Shown piece after piece: positions 7,146 to 18,157 of a stretch of 64,000 nt of DNA. The first letter of the stretch is position 1. Every line of letters begins with the position of its first letter. The translations under genes were made by a program, and so were the position numbers. The DNA comes from Veillonella sp. (GTDB lineage: Bacteria > Bacillota_C > Negativicutes > Veillonellales > Veillonellaceae). Location of the stretch: NCBI GenBank assembly GCA_018367495.1, contig JAGZGB010000002.1:1-64000 (forward strand), given 5' to 3'. Below the pieces are notes generated by a model that did no database searches, was not told the DNA's origin, and saw only the letters and a list, made by a program, of their open reading frames with translations.

Positions 7146-7379
7146 ATGAAAGAGCAACAGCAAGTACCCATTCATACGGAGTACATTCAAATTGATCAGT
7201 TGTTGAAGTTAGAAGGCATTATCGAAACAGGTGGTCAAATTAAATCCTTTATCGATGAAGGCATCCTTACTTTGAATGGTCAAGTTGTCACAGAAAAGCG
7301 CAAGAAATGCCGTGTTGGGGACGTGATTTCTTGCAAAGGTATCGATGTAGATCTAGTGATTACTCAAGAGGAGGCATAA
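7146..7379 (+). CDS. yaaA: S4-domain RNA-binding protein YaaA
   Basis: Small (77 residues) S4-like RNA-binding protein of the YaaA family found between dnaN and recF in Firmicutes. The S4 motif is visible: IQIDQLLKLEGIIETGGQIK, then IDEGILTLNGQVVTEKRKKCRVGDVI. It is probably ribosome associated. The start is preceded by TAGGAGG. Its stop is 3 bp before the recF GTG, indicating translational coupling. Confidence 0.92.
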   Translation: MKEQQQVPIHTEYIQIDQLLKLEGIIETGGQIKSFIDEGILTLNGQVVTEKRKKCRVGDVISCKGIDVDLVITQEEA

Positions 7380-7382
7380 TCA

Positions 7383-8483
7383 GTGAGAATTGACTCACTG
7401 CAATTATTTCAGTTTCGTAATTACAAGGATGTACAGATTCAGTTCAATCCGGAGATTATCGTTTTGCACGGTACTAATGGGGCTGGTAAGACGAATATTC
7501 TCGAATCGATTTATGTGGGTACCATTGGTAAAAGCCATCGGACCAACGATACATCGGATATGCTCATGTTCAATGCTGAGGAAGCAGGCATTGTTGTTAA
7601 GTTCGAGAAAAAGGATACACCTCAAAAGGTAAATATTAAGTTATTCCGCCAAGGCCCTAAGGATATTCGTTTAAATGATACGAAAATATCTCAAAAAGAA
7701 CTGATTGGTACATTAAATACAGTTATCTTCTGTCCTGAAGATTTACAGCTCATCAAAGGAACGCCGTCAGGACGTAGACGTTTTCTCGATATGGAAATCT
7801 CTCAGACGAGTGCTACCTATTATCATCAGTTGATGCAGTATAATCGGTTATTACAGCAGCGCAATGCAATCCTTAAAGAATATAGAGGTAAGCAGAACAT
7901 TCCTCTTGAAGAATGGGATTTGCAATTAGCAGATATGGCGAGTTTTATCGTAAAGAAACGGTTAGAAAGCTTGAAAAAAATCAATCTTCTCATCGATTTG
8001 ATGAACCGTAAATTGACGGGTGGCCTCGAGAATTTGACCATTGGTTATGAACAGCCATATATGGATAATGGATCCTTAGAATTTACAAAGGAAGGCTTTT
8101 ACGAGCGTATTAAAGTAGCGTTGCCGCAGGATCGTCATCGGATGACCACCAGCGTAGGTCCTCATCGCGATGATTTACGATTCTTTTCCGATGCGATGGA
8201 TTTAAAGAAATTTGGATCCCAAGGACAGCAACGAACGGCTGTATTGTCCTTAAAATTGAGTGAGCTTGAGTTTATTAAGTCCGAGGTTGGGGAATATCCA
8301 GTTCTTTTGCTCGATGATGTATTGAGCGAACTTGATGAATCGAGACGAGCGAATTTATTGCAGTTTATTCATAAACGTATTCAAACATTTATTACTACTA
8401 CAGATATTCACGATTTTAAAGATTTGAAATCGGTTCAATTTATTTCTTGTGAAGGGGGAAAGGTTCAGTATGGACAGCCTTGA
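7383..8483 (+). CDS. recF: DNA replication and repair protein RecF
   Basis: SMC-like ATPase that helps load RecA at gapped DNA and stalled forks. Walker A is LHGTNGAGKTNILESIY near residue 29, the ABC signature region is FGSQGQQRTAVLSLKLSE, and Walker B is VLLLDDVLSELDE near residue 310. At 366 residues it has normal length. It begins with GTG at 7383, with GAGGAGG 9 bases upstream. It overlaps the following dciA gene by 14 bp. Confidence 0.96.
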   Translation: MRIDSLQLFQFRNYKDVQIQFNPEIIVLHGTNGAGKTNILESIYVGTIGKSHRTNDTSDMLMFNAEEAGIVVKFEKKDTPQKVNIKLFRQGPKDIRLNDTKISQKELIGTLNTVIFCPEDLQLIKGTPSGRRRFLDMEISQTSATYYHQLMQYNRLLQQRNAILKEYRGKQNIPLEEWDLQLADMASFIVKKRLESLKKINLLIDLMNRKLTGGLENLTIGYEQPYMDNGSLEFTKEGFYERIKVALPQDRHRMTTSVGPHRDDLRFFSDAMDLKKFGSQGQQRTAVLSLKLSELEFIKSEVGEYPVLLLDDVLSELDESRRANLLQFIHKRIQTFITTTDIHDFKDLKSVQFISCEGGKVQYGQP

Positions 8484-9372
8484 TCTTTGTTTACCAAAGG
8501 CCTTATCAGAACTGAATTTACTGGAACAATATAAATTAAATACCCTCGTTTACAAGTGGCGTGATGTAGTGGGCGATGTCATAGCTGATCATACAAAAAT
8601 TGTGTCTATCAAGCCGCCAAATATGGTTATTAGTGCAGATAACTCCATGTGGATGCAAGAATTACAGATGCAAAAACGACGTATCATCGAGGCGATAAAC
8701 AAATATTACCATCAAGAGGTCATCACCGATATTCGCTTTATTATGAAACGTCAAAGCTATGTGAAAGCAAATGCTGATACATCTATTTCATTGCCTGATG
8801 AACAGATTATTACAAAACGTATTAATTTTGCAGACATCGTACTTTCAAAAGAAGATGTAGAAGCCATCGATAAATCCTTAGAACAAACGGATAACGAAGA
8901 ATTACGAGCTGCTTTCAGAAAAGTACAAATTACGTCTAGAAAGCGTGAAATCTATTTAGAACAGCATGGGTATCATCGTTGTAAGCGATGTGGCATGCAT
9001 ATGGAATCTAAAAAAGAAATCTGTCCGACCTGTGAATATGAATTGCATCGCGCTCATATTAAGGACATTAAGTCTGTTATTAGAAAGTATCCATACTTTA
9101 AATACAGCGATTGTCAGCAATTTATACAGTGTACCTTCCCAGATTTTGCAGAAGCCATGAGGGAATCCATATACTTTTACTTAGATAAAATTTATAAAGG
9201 GTCCATTAATCGCCGTCACATGTTTATGGTGGCTATGCTCATTACTCATAAGAAGCCTGATGAGCTAACGGATCAGCACGTTATTAATTTGTGTAATAAA
9301 TATCGGTCTAAGTTCCTTGCTGAAGAAGAACAGCGCAAAATTGATGCTCTTAATGGGACATTAGAAAAGTAG
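8470..9372 (+). CDS. dciA: DciA-like (DUF721) helicase-loader protein with C-terminal extension
   Basis: The N-terminal 100 residues match the DUF721/DciA family, ancestral helicase operators that help load DnaB (LYKWRDVVGDVIADHTKI is in that style: NTLVYKWRDVVGDVIADHT). The rest is unusual. Around residues 172-192 there is CKRCGMHMESKKEICPTCE, a four-Cys zinc ribbon, and then a helical tail, giving 300 residues against roughly 100-170 for typical DciA. I chose ATG 8470 because GGGGGAAAGG precedes it; a GTG 21 bp upstream has no better site. It lies in the recF-gyrB cluster, the expected place. Confidence 0.8.
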   Translation: MDSLDLCLPKALSELNLLEQYKLNTLVYKWRDVVGDVIADHTKIVSIKPPNMVISADNSMWMQELQMQKRRIIEAINKYYHQEVITDIRFIMKRQSYVKANADTSISLPDEQIITKRINFADIVLSKEDVEAIDKSLEQTDNEELRAAFRKVQITSRKREIYLEQHGYHRCKRCGMHMESKKEICPTCEYELHRAHIKDIKSVIRKYPYFKYSDCQQFIQCTFPDFAEAMRESIYFYLDKIYKGSINRRHMFMVAMLITHKKPDELTDQHVINLCNKYRSKFLAEEEQRKIDALNGTLEK

Positions 9373-9385
9373 AGGAGGAATTCCT

Positions 9386-9634
9386 ATGTACGTTCATATT
9401 GGTGATACTGTTTCCGTGCCTATTGAATCTATTATTACGATGGTGCACGCCAAGGGTGGAAAATCACATAAAAGTCCTATTCATAACTATGAAAGCTTAG
9501 AGTATATCGCCATGGTACCAGAGGAGCAGATCAAGACCTATGTGGTCACTGATGATTGCGTTTATGGATCTGGTATTAGTATTAAGACTTTAATGAGACG
9601 AATTGACGAGTTTTATAGTATAATAAAGAGATAA
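9386..9634 (+). CDS. remB: RemB-like (DUF370) regulatory protein
   Basis: DUF370 family protein of 82 residues. It begins MYVHIGDTVSVPIESIITM, typical of Bacillus YaaB/RemB, encoded between recF and gyrB. RemA relatives are DNA-binding activators of biofilm genes; the role of RemB is less defined. The ribosome site GAGGAGG is 9 bases before the ATG. It lies 13 bp after dciA and about 70 bp before gyrB. Confidence 0.87.
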   Translation: MYVHIGDTVSVPIESIITMVHAKGGKSHKSPIHNYESLEYIAMVPEEQIKTYVVTDDCVYGSGISIKTLMRRIDEFYSIIKR

Positions 9635-9659
9635 GATTTATTCTGTACATGTGTTGTAA

Positions 9660-11609
<1,950 letters not shown>

Positions 11610-11619
11610 GAGGTGAACC

Positions 11620-13101
11620 ATGGATAATAATCAAAATAATAATGTAGAGTTTACCTCTAATAAAGATCAACATTTAAAGCGTTCCTTAAAAGCACGTCAT
11701 ATGAATATGATTGCTCTTGGTGGTGCTATCGGTACTGGCTTATTTGTAGCTGGTGGTGAAGTAGTAAGTACTGCAGGCCCTGGTGGTGCTCTTGTAGCAT
11801 ATGGACTGATTGGTCTTATGGTTTACTTCCTCATGACATCTCTTGGAGAAATGGCTACGTACTTACCGATTCCTGGTTCATTCGGTACTTATGCAAAACG
11901 GTATGTAGATCCTGCTTTTGGTTTTGCATTAGGTTGGAACTATTGGTTTAACTGGGCTATTACATTGGCTGCTGAAGTATTAGCAGGGGCTCTTATCATG
12001 AAATATTGGTTCCCAGATGTGCCTGCTATTGTATGGTCTGCCTTGTTTTTGCTCGTTTTATTCGGCTTGAACTATTTATCGACTCGTTCCTTTGGTGAAA
12101 GTGAATATGTATTCTCTAGCATCAAGGTTATTACCGTATTCGTATTCCTGTTCTGTGGCTTTATGCTTATCTTTGGCATTGGAGGCACATCTCCAGGATT
12201 TGCGAACTGGACAGTAGGGGAAGCACCATTCGTAGGTGGTTGGGAATCTATCCTCGCTATCTTCATGGTGGCTGGTTTCTCATTCCAAGGTACTGAGCTT
12301 ATCGGTGTAGCCGCTGGTGAAGCAGAAAATCCAGAAAAGAATGTGCCAAAGGCGATTAATTCTATTTTCTGGCGTATATTATTGTTCTATATTGGTGCTT
12401 TCATAGTTATTGGTTTCTTAATTCCTTATACTGATCCAAATTTATTGAATTCTAGTGTAGAGAATGTATCTATTTCTCCATTTACACTCGTATTTGACCG
12501 ATTTGGTTTTGCTTTTGCTGCTAGCTTTATCAATGCTATCATCTTAACGGCAGTACTTAGTGCTGGTAACTCTGGTCTTTATTCTTCTACTCGTATGCTA
12601 TATGCACTTGCTAAAGAAGGTCAAGCACCAAAAATCTTCACTAAGCTTAATAAACATGGTGTTCCAGTGCCAGCGCTAATTTTAACTACAGCAATCGGTT
12701 TATTTGCATTCCTTACAAGCTTTATCGGCGAAGGTACTGCATATACTTGGATTGTTAATATTTCTGGTCTTTGCGGTTTTATAGCATGGGTTGGTATCGC
12801 TGTTTCTCACTATCGCTTCCGTCGTGCCTTCATTGCACAAGGTAGAGATCTTAAAGAATTACCTTACAAAGCGTGGTTGTTCCCAATTGGCCCAATCTTG
12901 GCGTTCATTCTTTGCATCATCATCATTGCTGGTCAAAACTACTCCGCTTTCACAGGCGATACAATCGACTGGTATGGCGTATCCGTTGCGTACATCGGAT
13001 TGCCAATCTTCTTCGCAGTATACTTAGGTTACAAATATATCAAGAAAACAAAACTTGTTCCATTGAAAGAGGTTAACCTAGACCGCGATTTTGATCGATA
13101 A
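11620..13101 (+). CDS. APC-family amino acid permease (LysP-like)
   Basis: Inner-membrane amino acid:proton symporter with about 12 membrane segments in 493 residues. The cytoplasmic N-terminus is followed by the APC signature MIALGGAIGTGLFVAGGEVV, then GEMATYLPIPGSFGTYAKRYVDP and GFSFQGTELIGVAAGE, which resemble LysP and related lysine or basic amino acid permeases. The substrate cannot be fixed from sequence alone. It begins 10 bp after gyrB with GAGGTG upstream, so it may share the gyrB transcript. A strong terminator follows. Confidence 0.85.
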   Translation: MDNNQNNNVEFTSNKDQHLKRSLKARHMNMIALGGAIGTGLFVAGGEVVSTAGPGGALVAYGLIGLMVYFLMTSLGEMATYLPIPGSFGTYAKRYVDPAFGFALGWNYWFNWAITLAAEVLAGALIMKYWFPDVPAIVWSALFLLVLFGLNYLSTRSFGESEYVFSSIKVITVFVFLFCGFMLIFGIGGTSPGFANWTVGEAPFVGGWESILAIFMVAGFSFQGTELIGVAAGEAENPEKNVPKAINSIFWRILLFYIGAFIVIGFLIPYTDPNLLNSSVENVSISPFTLVFDRFGFAFAASFINAIILTAVLSAGNSGLYSSTRMLYALAKEGQAPKIFTKLNKHGVPVPALILTTAIGLFAFLTSFIGEGTAYTWIVNISGLCGFIAWVGIAVSHYRFRRAFIAQGRDLKELPYKAWLFPIGPILAFILCIIIIAGQNYSAFTGDTIDWYGVSVAYIGLPIFFAVYLGYKYIKKTKLVPLKEVNLDRDFDR

Positions 13102-13113
13102 AAACATATAATT

Positions 13114-13153
13114 AGACCTGTTCATTATTAATGTAGTGAACAGGTCTTTTTTT
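13114..13153 (+). terminator. Intrinsic terminator after the permease gene
   Basis: AGACCTGTTCA pairs with TGAACAGGTCT, followed by seven T. It ends the rightward replication-gene transcription unit. Confidence 0.9.
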
Positions 13154-13226
13154 GTGATTGTATTTCTGTGAAAGCCTTGCTATAATAAATCAAAATATAT
13201 TGTAGTCAATTAGAAAGGATACAATT

Positions 13227-13544
13227 ATGATTATTACTACAACTATGCATATTGAAAATAAACCAGTTCAAGAATATAAAGGTATCGTATTTGGTGAGGT
13301 CGTAGAAGGCCGTAACTTTGTGAAAGACTTTATGTCTGGCATTCGGGACATCGTTGGTGGCCGTAGTGGCAGCTATGAAAATTCTTTGATGAATGCACGA
13401 CAAGCAGCTCTTGATGAAATGTCTCAACGCGCTTCTAAAATGGGTGCTAATGCTGTTATCGGTGTATCCTTCCAATACAGTACAGTAGGTGCAGAAAATG
13501 GCATGCTCATGGTCACATGCAATGGGACGGCCGTTGTAGTTTAA
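13227..13544 (+). CDS. YbjQ/UPF0145 family protein
   Basis: A 105-residue protein of the YbjQ (UPF0145, putative heavy-metal-binding) family, which forms pentameric rings; function is not established. Family hallmarks are MIITTTMHIENKPVQEYKGI, GEVVEGRNFVKDF, and the C-terminal half with ALDEMSQRASKMGANAVIGV followed by VTCNGTAVVV. The start has AGAAAGGA 8 bases upstream. It is monocistronic, between two terminators, and converges on the efflux operon. Confidence 0.9.
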   Translation: MIITTTMHIENKPVQEYKGIVFGEVVEGRNFVKDFMSGIRDIVGGRSGSYENSLMNARQAALDEMSQRASKMGANAVIGVSFQYSTVGAENGMLMVTCNGTAVVV

Positions 13545-13623
13545 TAAATAATAGACTACGTTAGATATTACTGTTTATATAATAATAAGGAAAATAAGTA
13601 AGTTGCAATGTATTCATGCGACT

Positions 13624-13658
13624 AAAAAAACAGCAGGGTGCTAGCCCTGCTGTTTTTT
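13624..13658. terminator. Bidirectional terminator between convergent genes
   Basis: ACAGCAGGG pairs with CCCTGCTGT, with A and T runs on both sides, so it can end both ybjQ (rightward) and the efflux operon (leftward, overlapping its stop). Confidence 0.88.
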
Positions 13659-16600
13659 ATTTTATCTTATACCATGTTGCGTACATGACTGGTAATACGA
13701 TAAGTGTTAGCACTGTTGCCACTAGTAAGCCGCCGCTAAAGGCGATAGCAAGTGGGCTCCAGAATACAGATCCCATAAGAGGAATCATGCCTAAAATCGC
13801 TGCGATAGCGGTGAGCATGATAGGACGGAAACGAAGTGTAGCGGAGTTGATAATCGCTTCAAGTGGTTTTTGTCCTTCTGCTTTATGGATTTCAATTTGG
13901 TCTAACAAGATAATGGAGTTACGGATGATCATGCCCGAAAGGGCGATGATACCTAGAATAGCCATAAAGCCTAATGGTGTTCTCGTAATATTGAGAGCTA
14001 ATACGACGCCGATTAATCCAAGAGGCGCTGTGAGCAAAGCCATAATCATGAGAGCAATACGCTTTAATTGGAACATGAGGATTGTCATGATCACAAAGAG
14101 CATAATTGGCATTGGTGTTGCTAGATTTTGTACAGCTGTAACGCTCTTTTCAGCGGCTCCATCAAGTTCAATGGTATAGCCTGTAGGCAATGAATCGCGA
14201 ATGTCTTGTAAGGATTTATAAACTTCTTTTGTTTTCGCATTGCCTAAGACACCGGCTTTTACATTGGCATGAATGCTGATGGTTGGCATCATGTTGCGAT
14301 GCCAGATGATACCATCTTCTTGTGTCATGGTAATAGTTGCAATTTGGCTAAGCGGTACATAGGAACCATTACCTGTTTGTATTGGTAAGGAGGAAAGAGC
14401 ACTTAAGTTGTGTTGTTCATTGTCTCCTAAACGGAATGTAACAGGGATAGTTTGGTTACCTTCGTAGTACTCACCAGATTTTGTACCTGATAATAGACTT
14501 TGTAAATGTAAAGATACAGCGTAGCTATCGATGCCGAGTAATCGAGCTTTGTTAGGGTCGATATGAACATTGGCTACTGGTTCCGTATCTGGCCAGTCAA
14601 AGGCAATATTCTGTAAATCCCTGTCACCTTGCATTTTGCTTTTTACTTGGTTCGCAATGTCTTTTACCACCTTTTGATCAGGACCTGCTACGCGGAGCAT
14701 CACTGGATATTTAGATGGTGGCCCAATTTGTACAAATTGAGCATTTACGAGGGCTGAAGGAAATTCTTCATTTAAATAAGAAGTTAATTCACCATAGAGT
14801 TTATCTCGATCCTCTAAGGATTTTGTAACGATAACGTACTGCAAGAAGTTATTTCGTTGCAACTCAGGTTCCAAGGTGAGAACGAAACGCGGAGAACCTT
14901 GTCCTATATAGGATGTAAAGGTCGAAATGTGTTCGTTACCTTGTAAATGTTCATCGATGATTTTTGCTTGATTTGCAGTGTATTCAATAGATGAACTTTG
15001 AGGAAATTGCATGGATACGATGATTTCATTACGCGTTGATGATGGGAAAAATTCCTGCTTGATCAATGGTAGTGAAAGTAGGGATAATACAAAGGCACCT
15101 AATGTGATGAGTAATACTACCTTATGATGTCCTAAAGCCCAATGTAACAGTCTTTCAAATTTATCATAGAATGTAACATTGAGATTGTGCATGATATGGT
15201 CTCGTTTGGTCCATTCGGATTCAGGTTTTGGAGCCTTATTTTCTATGATTTTATAGCCGAGAACAGGGCTGACGAGAACAGAGGCGAACCAAGATAGGAT
15301 GAGAGCCATAAATACAACGATGGATAGAGATTTTGTAAACTCTGCTACCATACCTTGCGCTAATGCTAATGGCAAGAAGCCAGCACAGGTAATGAGCGTA
15401 CCAGATAGCATAGGGAATGCTGTTGATTGGTAAGCGAAGGTAGCAGATCTAAAGTGACCCCAACCTTCTTCGAGCTTAACGCTCATCATTTCTACTACGA
15501 TGATGGCATCATCTACGAGAAGGCCTAGCGACAAGATAAGAGCACCAAGGCTAACCTTGTGCAAATAGATTCCGCTTTCATACATTAAGATGAATGTGGT
15601 AGACACAACGACTGGAATGGTAAGGGCTACAACAACCCCTGTTCGCAAGCCAAGAGATGCAAAGCTTACGAGCAATACGATGGCGATGGCTTCAAATAGA
15701 GATTGAGAGAAATCGCCAATGGATTCCTTAACAATATGTGGCTGATTTGATACTTGATTAAGTTCAAGGCCTGCAGGAATAGTTTTCTTCAATTCTGCTA
15801 GCTTTTTATCGATGGCTTCACCAAATTCCACATTATTACCACCTGCATCCATGGAGATAGCGATGCCTATAGCTGGCTTACCTTCATAGTAGAACTGAGG
15901 ATTACTAGGATCTTGATAAGTCATGGTTACATCAGCTATGTCGCCAAGGCGCAAGGTTTGATTATTAATGCGAATCGGCATATCTTGTACGGCTTGAGGA
16001 CTATCGAATAGACCGTTTACTCGAAGATATACATTATTTGTATCCGTTGTAATCATACCAGCTGGCACCATCATACTTTGCTGTTTGATAGCTGTTAACA
16101 GCTGTTGTGTACTAATTTTATAGGATGCTAGTTTATCCTTATTAATCGTTACATTAAGGGTTTGTTGTTGAACCCCAATAAGGCTGATTTTCTTAACATT
16201 AGGGACAGATAAAAGCTGACGTTTTAAGTCTTCCGCTTGTTGACGCTTTTCTTCATAAGAAAATTCATCACCGCTAATGGCGTAAATAATGCCGTATACA
16301 TCATCGAATCTATCATTGATGGTCGGTCCTTGAACACCCTGAGGTAATGATTTCCATTCGTCGTTAATCATGTTCCGCGCTTCTTCCCAAGCGGGACGGA
16401 TTTTATCAGATGGTAGGTTTTCTTTCAGATTAATATAAATAACTGATTTGCTGCCATCTGTGAAAGATTTTGTATAATCGACGCCTGGAAGGTCGCGCAG
16501 TTTTTCTTCTAATTTGTCCGTTACCTGATCCGACATTTCTTGTGGGGAAGCCCCTGGCCAAGCAACGCCGACAACCATGGTGCGCATCGTAAAGTCTGGG

Positions 16601-16719
16601 TCTTCCATACGTCCCATGTGGTTGTAGGAAAAGATACCAAAGGTGAGTAGCACAGCCATGAAGTAGTAGATAATGGACTTGTGTTTAAGGGCCCATTCGG
16701 CTAAGTTAAATTGTTTCAT
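13657..16719 (-). CDS. RND efflux transporter, AcrB/MexB (HAE1)-like inner-membrane pump
   Basis: Proton-driven pump for drugs, detergents or other hydrophobic compounds, spanning inner membrane and periplasm. The 1020 residues show the RND plan: one N-terminal membrane helix, a large periplasmic loop, six helices including LSLGLLVDDAIIVVEMMSVK with the paired Asp of the proton relay, then a second loop and five or more final helices. It overlaps the adaptor gene by 4 bp (ATGA), so the two are coupled. No outer-membrane channel gene is adjacent, so a channel encoded elsewhere is probably used. Confidence 0.92.
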   Translation of the reverse strand: MKQFNLAEWALKHKSIIYYFMAVLLTFGIFSYNHMGRMEDPDFTMRTMVVGVAWPGASPQEMSDQVTDKLEEKLRDLPGVDYTKSFTDGSKSVIYINLKENLPSDKIRPAWEEARNMINDEWKSLPQGVQGPTINDRFDDVYGIIYAISGDEFSYEEKRQQAEDLKRQLLSVPNVKKISLIGVQQQTLNVTINKDKLASYKISTQQLLTAIKQQSMMVPAGMITTDTNNVYLRVNGLFDSPQAVQDMPIRINNQTLRLGDIADVTMTYQDPSNPQFYYEGKPAIGIAISMDAGGNNVEFGEAIDKKLAELKKTIPAGLELNQVSNQPHIVKESIGDFSQSLFEAIAIVLLVSFASLGLRTGVVVALTIPVVVSTTFILMYESGIYLHKVSLGALILSLGLLVDDAIIVVEMMSVKLEEGWGHFRSATFAYQSTAFPMLSGTLITCAGFLPLALAQGMVAEFTKSLSIVVFMALILSWFASVLVSPVLGYKIIENKAPKPESEWTKRDHIMHNLNVTFYDKFERLLHWALGHHKVVLLITLGAFVLSLLSLPLIKQEFFPSSTRNEIIVSMQFPQSSSIEYTANQAKIIDEHLQGNEHISTFTSYIGQGSPRFVLTLEPELQRNNFLQYVIVTKSLEDRDKLYGELTSYLNEEFPSALVNAQFVQIGPPSKYPVMLRVAGPDQKVVKDIANQVKSKMQGDRDLQNIAFDWPDTEPVANVHIDPNKARLLGIDSYAVSLHLQSLLSGTKSGEYYEGNQTIPVTFRLGDNEQHNLSALSSLPIQTGNGSYVPLSQIATITMTQEDGIIWHRNMMPTISIHANVKAGVLGNAKTKEVYKSLQDIRDSLPTGYTIELDGAAEKSVTAVQNLATPMPIMLFVIMTILMFQLKRIALMIMALLTAPLGLIGVVLALNITRTPLGFMAILGIIALSGMIIRNSIILLDQIEIHKAEGQKPLEAIINSATLRFRPIMLTAIAAILGMIPLMGSVFWSPLAIAFSGGLLVATVLTLIVLPVMYATWYKIK

Positions 16720-17780
16720 TGACTAACCGCCGTCCCTTCTTGTAATTGTTGAGTGCCTGCGGTGATGACAATGTCGCCCTTAGCTAAACCAGATGTAACG
16801 ATGACAGAGTTTTTACCGAACTCACCAGTCTTAATAGGAACGAGATGAGCCTTCTTATCGCGGATAATATATACTGCATTATTGCCGTTAGAGTCTTTTA
16901 CAAGAGCCGTCAATGGAATAGAAATATTGGTACTATCTGTGGTAGATAGATTTGCATTGACAGTCATGCCTAGTTGTACCTCTTTAGGTGGATTTTGTAA
17001 GGTAATTTTTACGGTATACGTTCTTGCTACAGGATCAGGAACTGGTGAAATTTCACGCACAACGCCTTGAACCTTTACATCTGGCAACGCCCAGAATGTT
17101 ATATTGGCAGGGCTGCCCACATGAACCTTGGTCAACTCTTGTTCAGGAAGAGCAATGACTGCTTCTGGGTCGTGACCGGCCGCTAAGGTGCCAACGCTTT
17201 GACCGGCTGCTACGACTTGGCCTGCTTCAATATTGAAAGCAGTAATAATACCTGTATCAGGAGCCGTTAAATTGGTATAGCTATTTTGATTACTACTCAA
17301 GTTGAGACTGGCTTGTGCTTGTTGTAATTGAGCAGACGTTGCATTCAATTGGTTTTCTGCTTGGTCTAATTGCAATTTACTAATTGCTTGTTGTGCGTAG
17401 AGCTCTCGATATCGTTTTGCGTTAGTTTCTGCTAATTCATAGGCCGATTGAGCAGCTTTCACAGCACCCTCAGCATTTTGTACTTGAGCTGATGTATCTG
17501 AACCATTGATTTGAGCAATGACTTGGCCTGCTTGTACAGTATCACCGACATTGACAAATTTGTTGATGACGCGACCTCCAATTTGAAATGCCAAGTTCGT
17601 TTCCGTTTTATTATGGATAGTGCCTGCATAGCCAGCACTAGTAGTACCAGATTCTTCACCGATGGTGATGGTGCGCACCTTGAGGCTAGTATCCTCAGAT
17701 TGCTTTTCAGATCCGCAACCACTGATTATAGCAGTCCCTATTAAAAGGGCTCCTATGGTTGCTATGACTTTTTGATTCAT
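16716..17780 (-). CDS. RND efflux periplasmic adaptor lipoprotein (MFP/HlyD family)
   Basis: Links the RND pump to an outer-membrane channel. The 354-residue protein has a lipoprotein signal ending IISGC with Cys at residue 22. A lipoyl-like half follows (INKFVNVGDTVQAGQVIAQI), then a long alpha-helical hairpin (about 85-150), the second lipoyl half with IEAGQVVAAGQSVG, a beta-barrel domain (HVGSPANITFWALPDVKV) and a membrane-proximal domain. The start has AAAGGAG upstream. It is the first gene of a two-gene operon. The substrate is unknown. Confidence 0.9.
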   Translation of the reverse strand: MNQKVIATIGALLIGTAIISGCGSEKQSEDTSLKVRTITIGEESGTTSAGYAGTIHNKTETNLAFQIGGRVINKFVNVGDTVQAGQVIAQINGSDTSAQVQNAEGAVKAAQSAYELAETNAKRYRELYAQQAISKLQLDQAENQLNATSAQLQQAQASLNLSSNQNSYTNLTAPDTGIITAFNIEAGQVVAAGQSVGTLAAGHDPEAVIALPEQELTKVHVGSPANITFWALPDVKVQGVVREISPVPDPVARTYTVKITLQNPPKEVQLGMTVNANLSTTDSTNISIPLTALVKDSNGNNAVYIIRDKKAHLVPIKTGEFGKNSVIVTSGLAKGDIVITAGTQQLQEGTAVSQ

Positions 17781-18080
17781 AGAATCTCTCCTTTATACCA
17801 CACATAAGCCCTATGACACACAACTACATATAGGTAACATTTATAGGACTTTATATTTTATGAGAATAGATCTAATTTAGATATTGGAGTTATTTTAGAT
17901 AATAGCTCTATTAGGTCTAATTATATATTTTATACAATTTAATAATACTATATTTATATATAAACTGCTAGCCTATATGCTTAAAATATAAGAATTATCT
18001 ATTTATTTTTCAGATTTAGATATATTGAAAGATATATATTTGTAGAAATGGATTATTTTCTGACAAGGATTAAGGGATAC
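17781..18080. other. AT-rich intergenic region upstream of the efflux operon
   Basis: About 300 bases without a credible reading frame. It is very AT-rich, with ATTTAGATAT occurring twice (near 17878 and 18016) and many TATA-like words. It must contain the leftward efflux promoter, but no unambiguous -35/-10 pair or operator stands out. No regulator gene is adjacent. Confidence 0.5.
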
Positions 18081-18117
18081 AAAAAAAGTGAGTCCTCCAC
18101 AGGAGAACTCACTCTTT
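18081..18117 (-). terminator. Intrinsic terminator of the CorC/HlyC-type gene
   Basis: On the reverse strand AGTGAGTTCTCC pairs with GGAGGACTCACT and is followed by seven T. It lies about 40 bp after the stop codon. Confidence 0.9.
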
Positions 18118-18157
18118 ATAAATCTACAATGCTCATAAGTCTACAAGCTAGTAGGTA

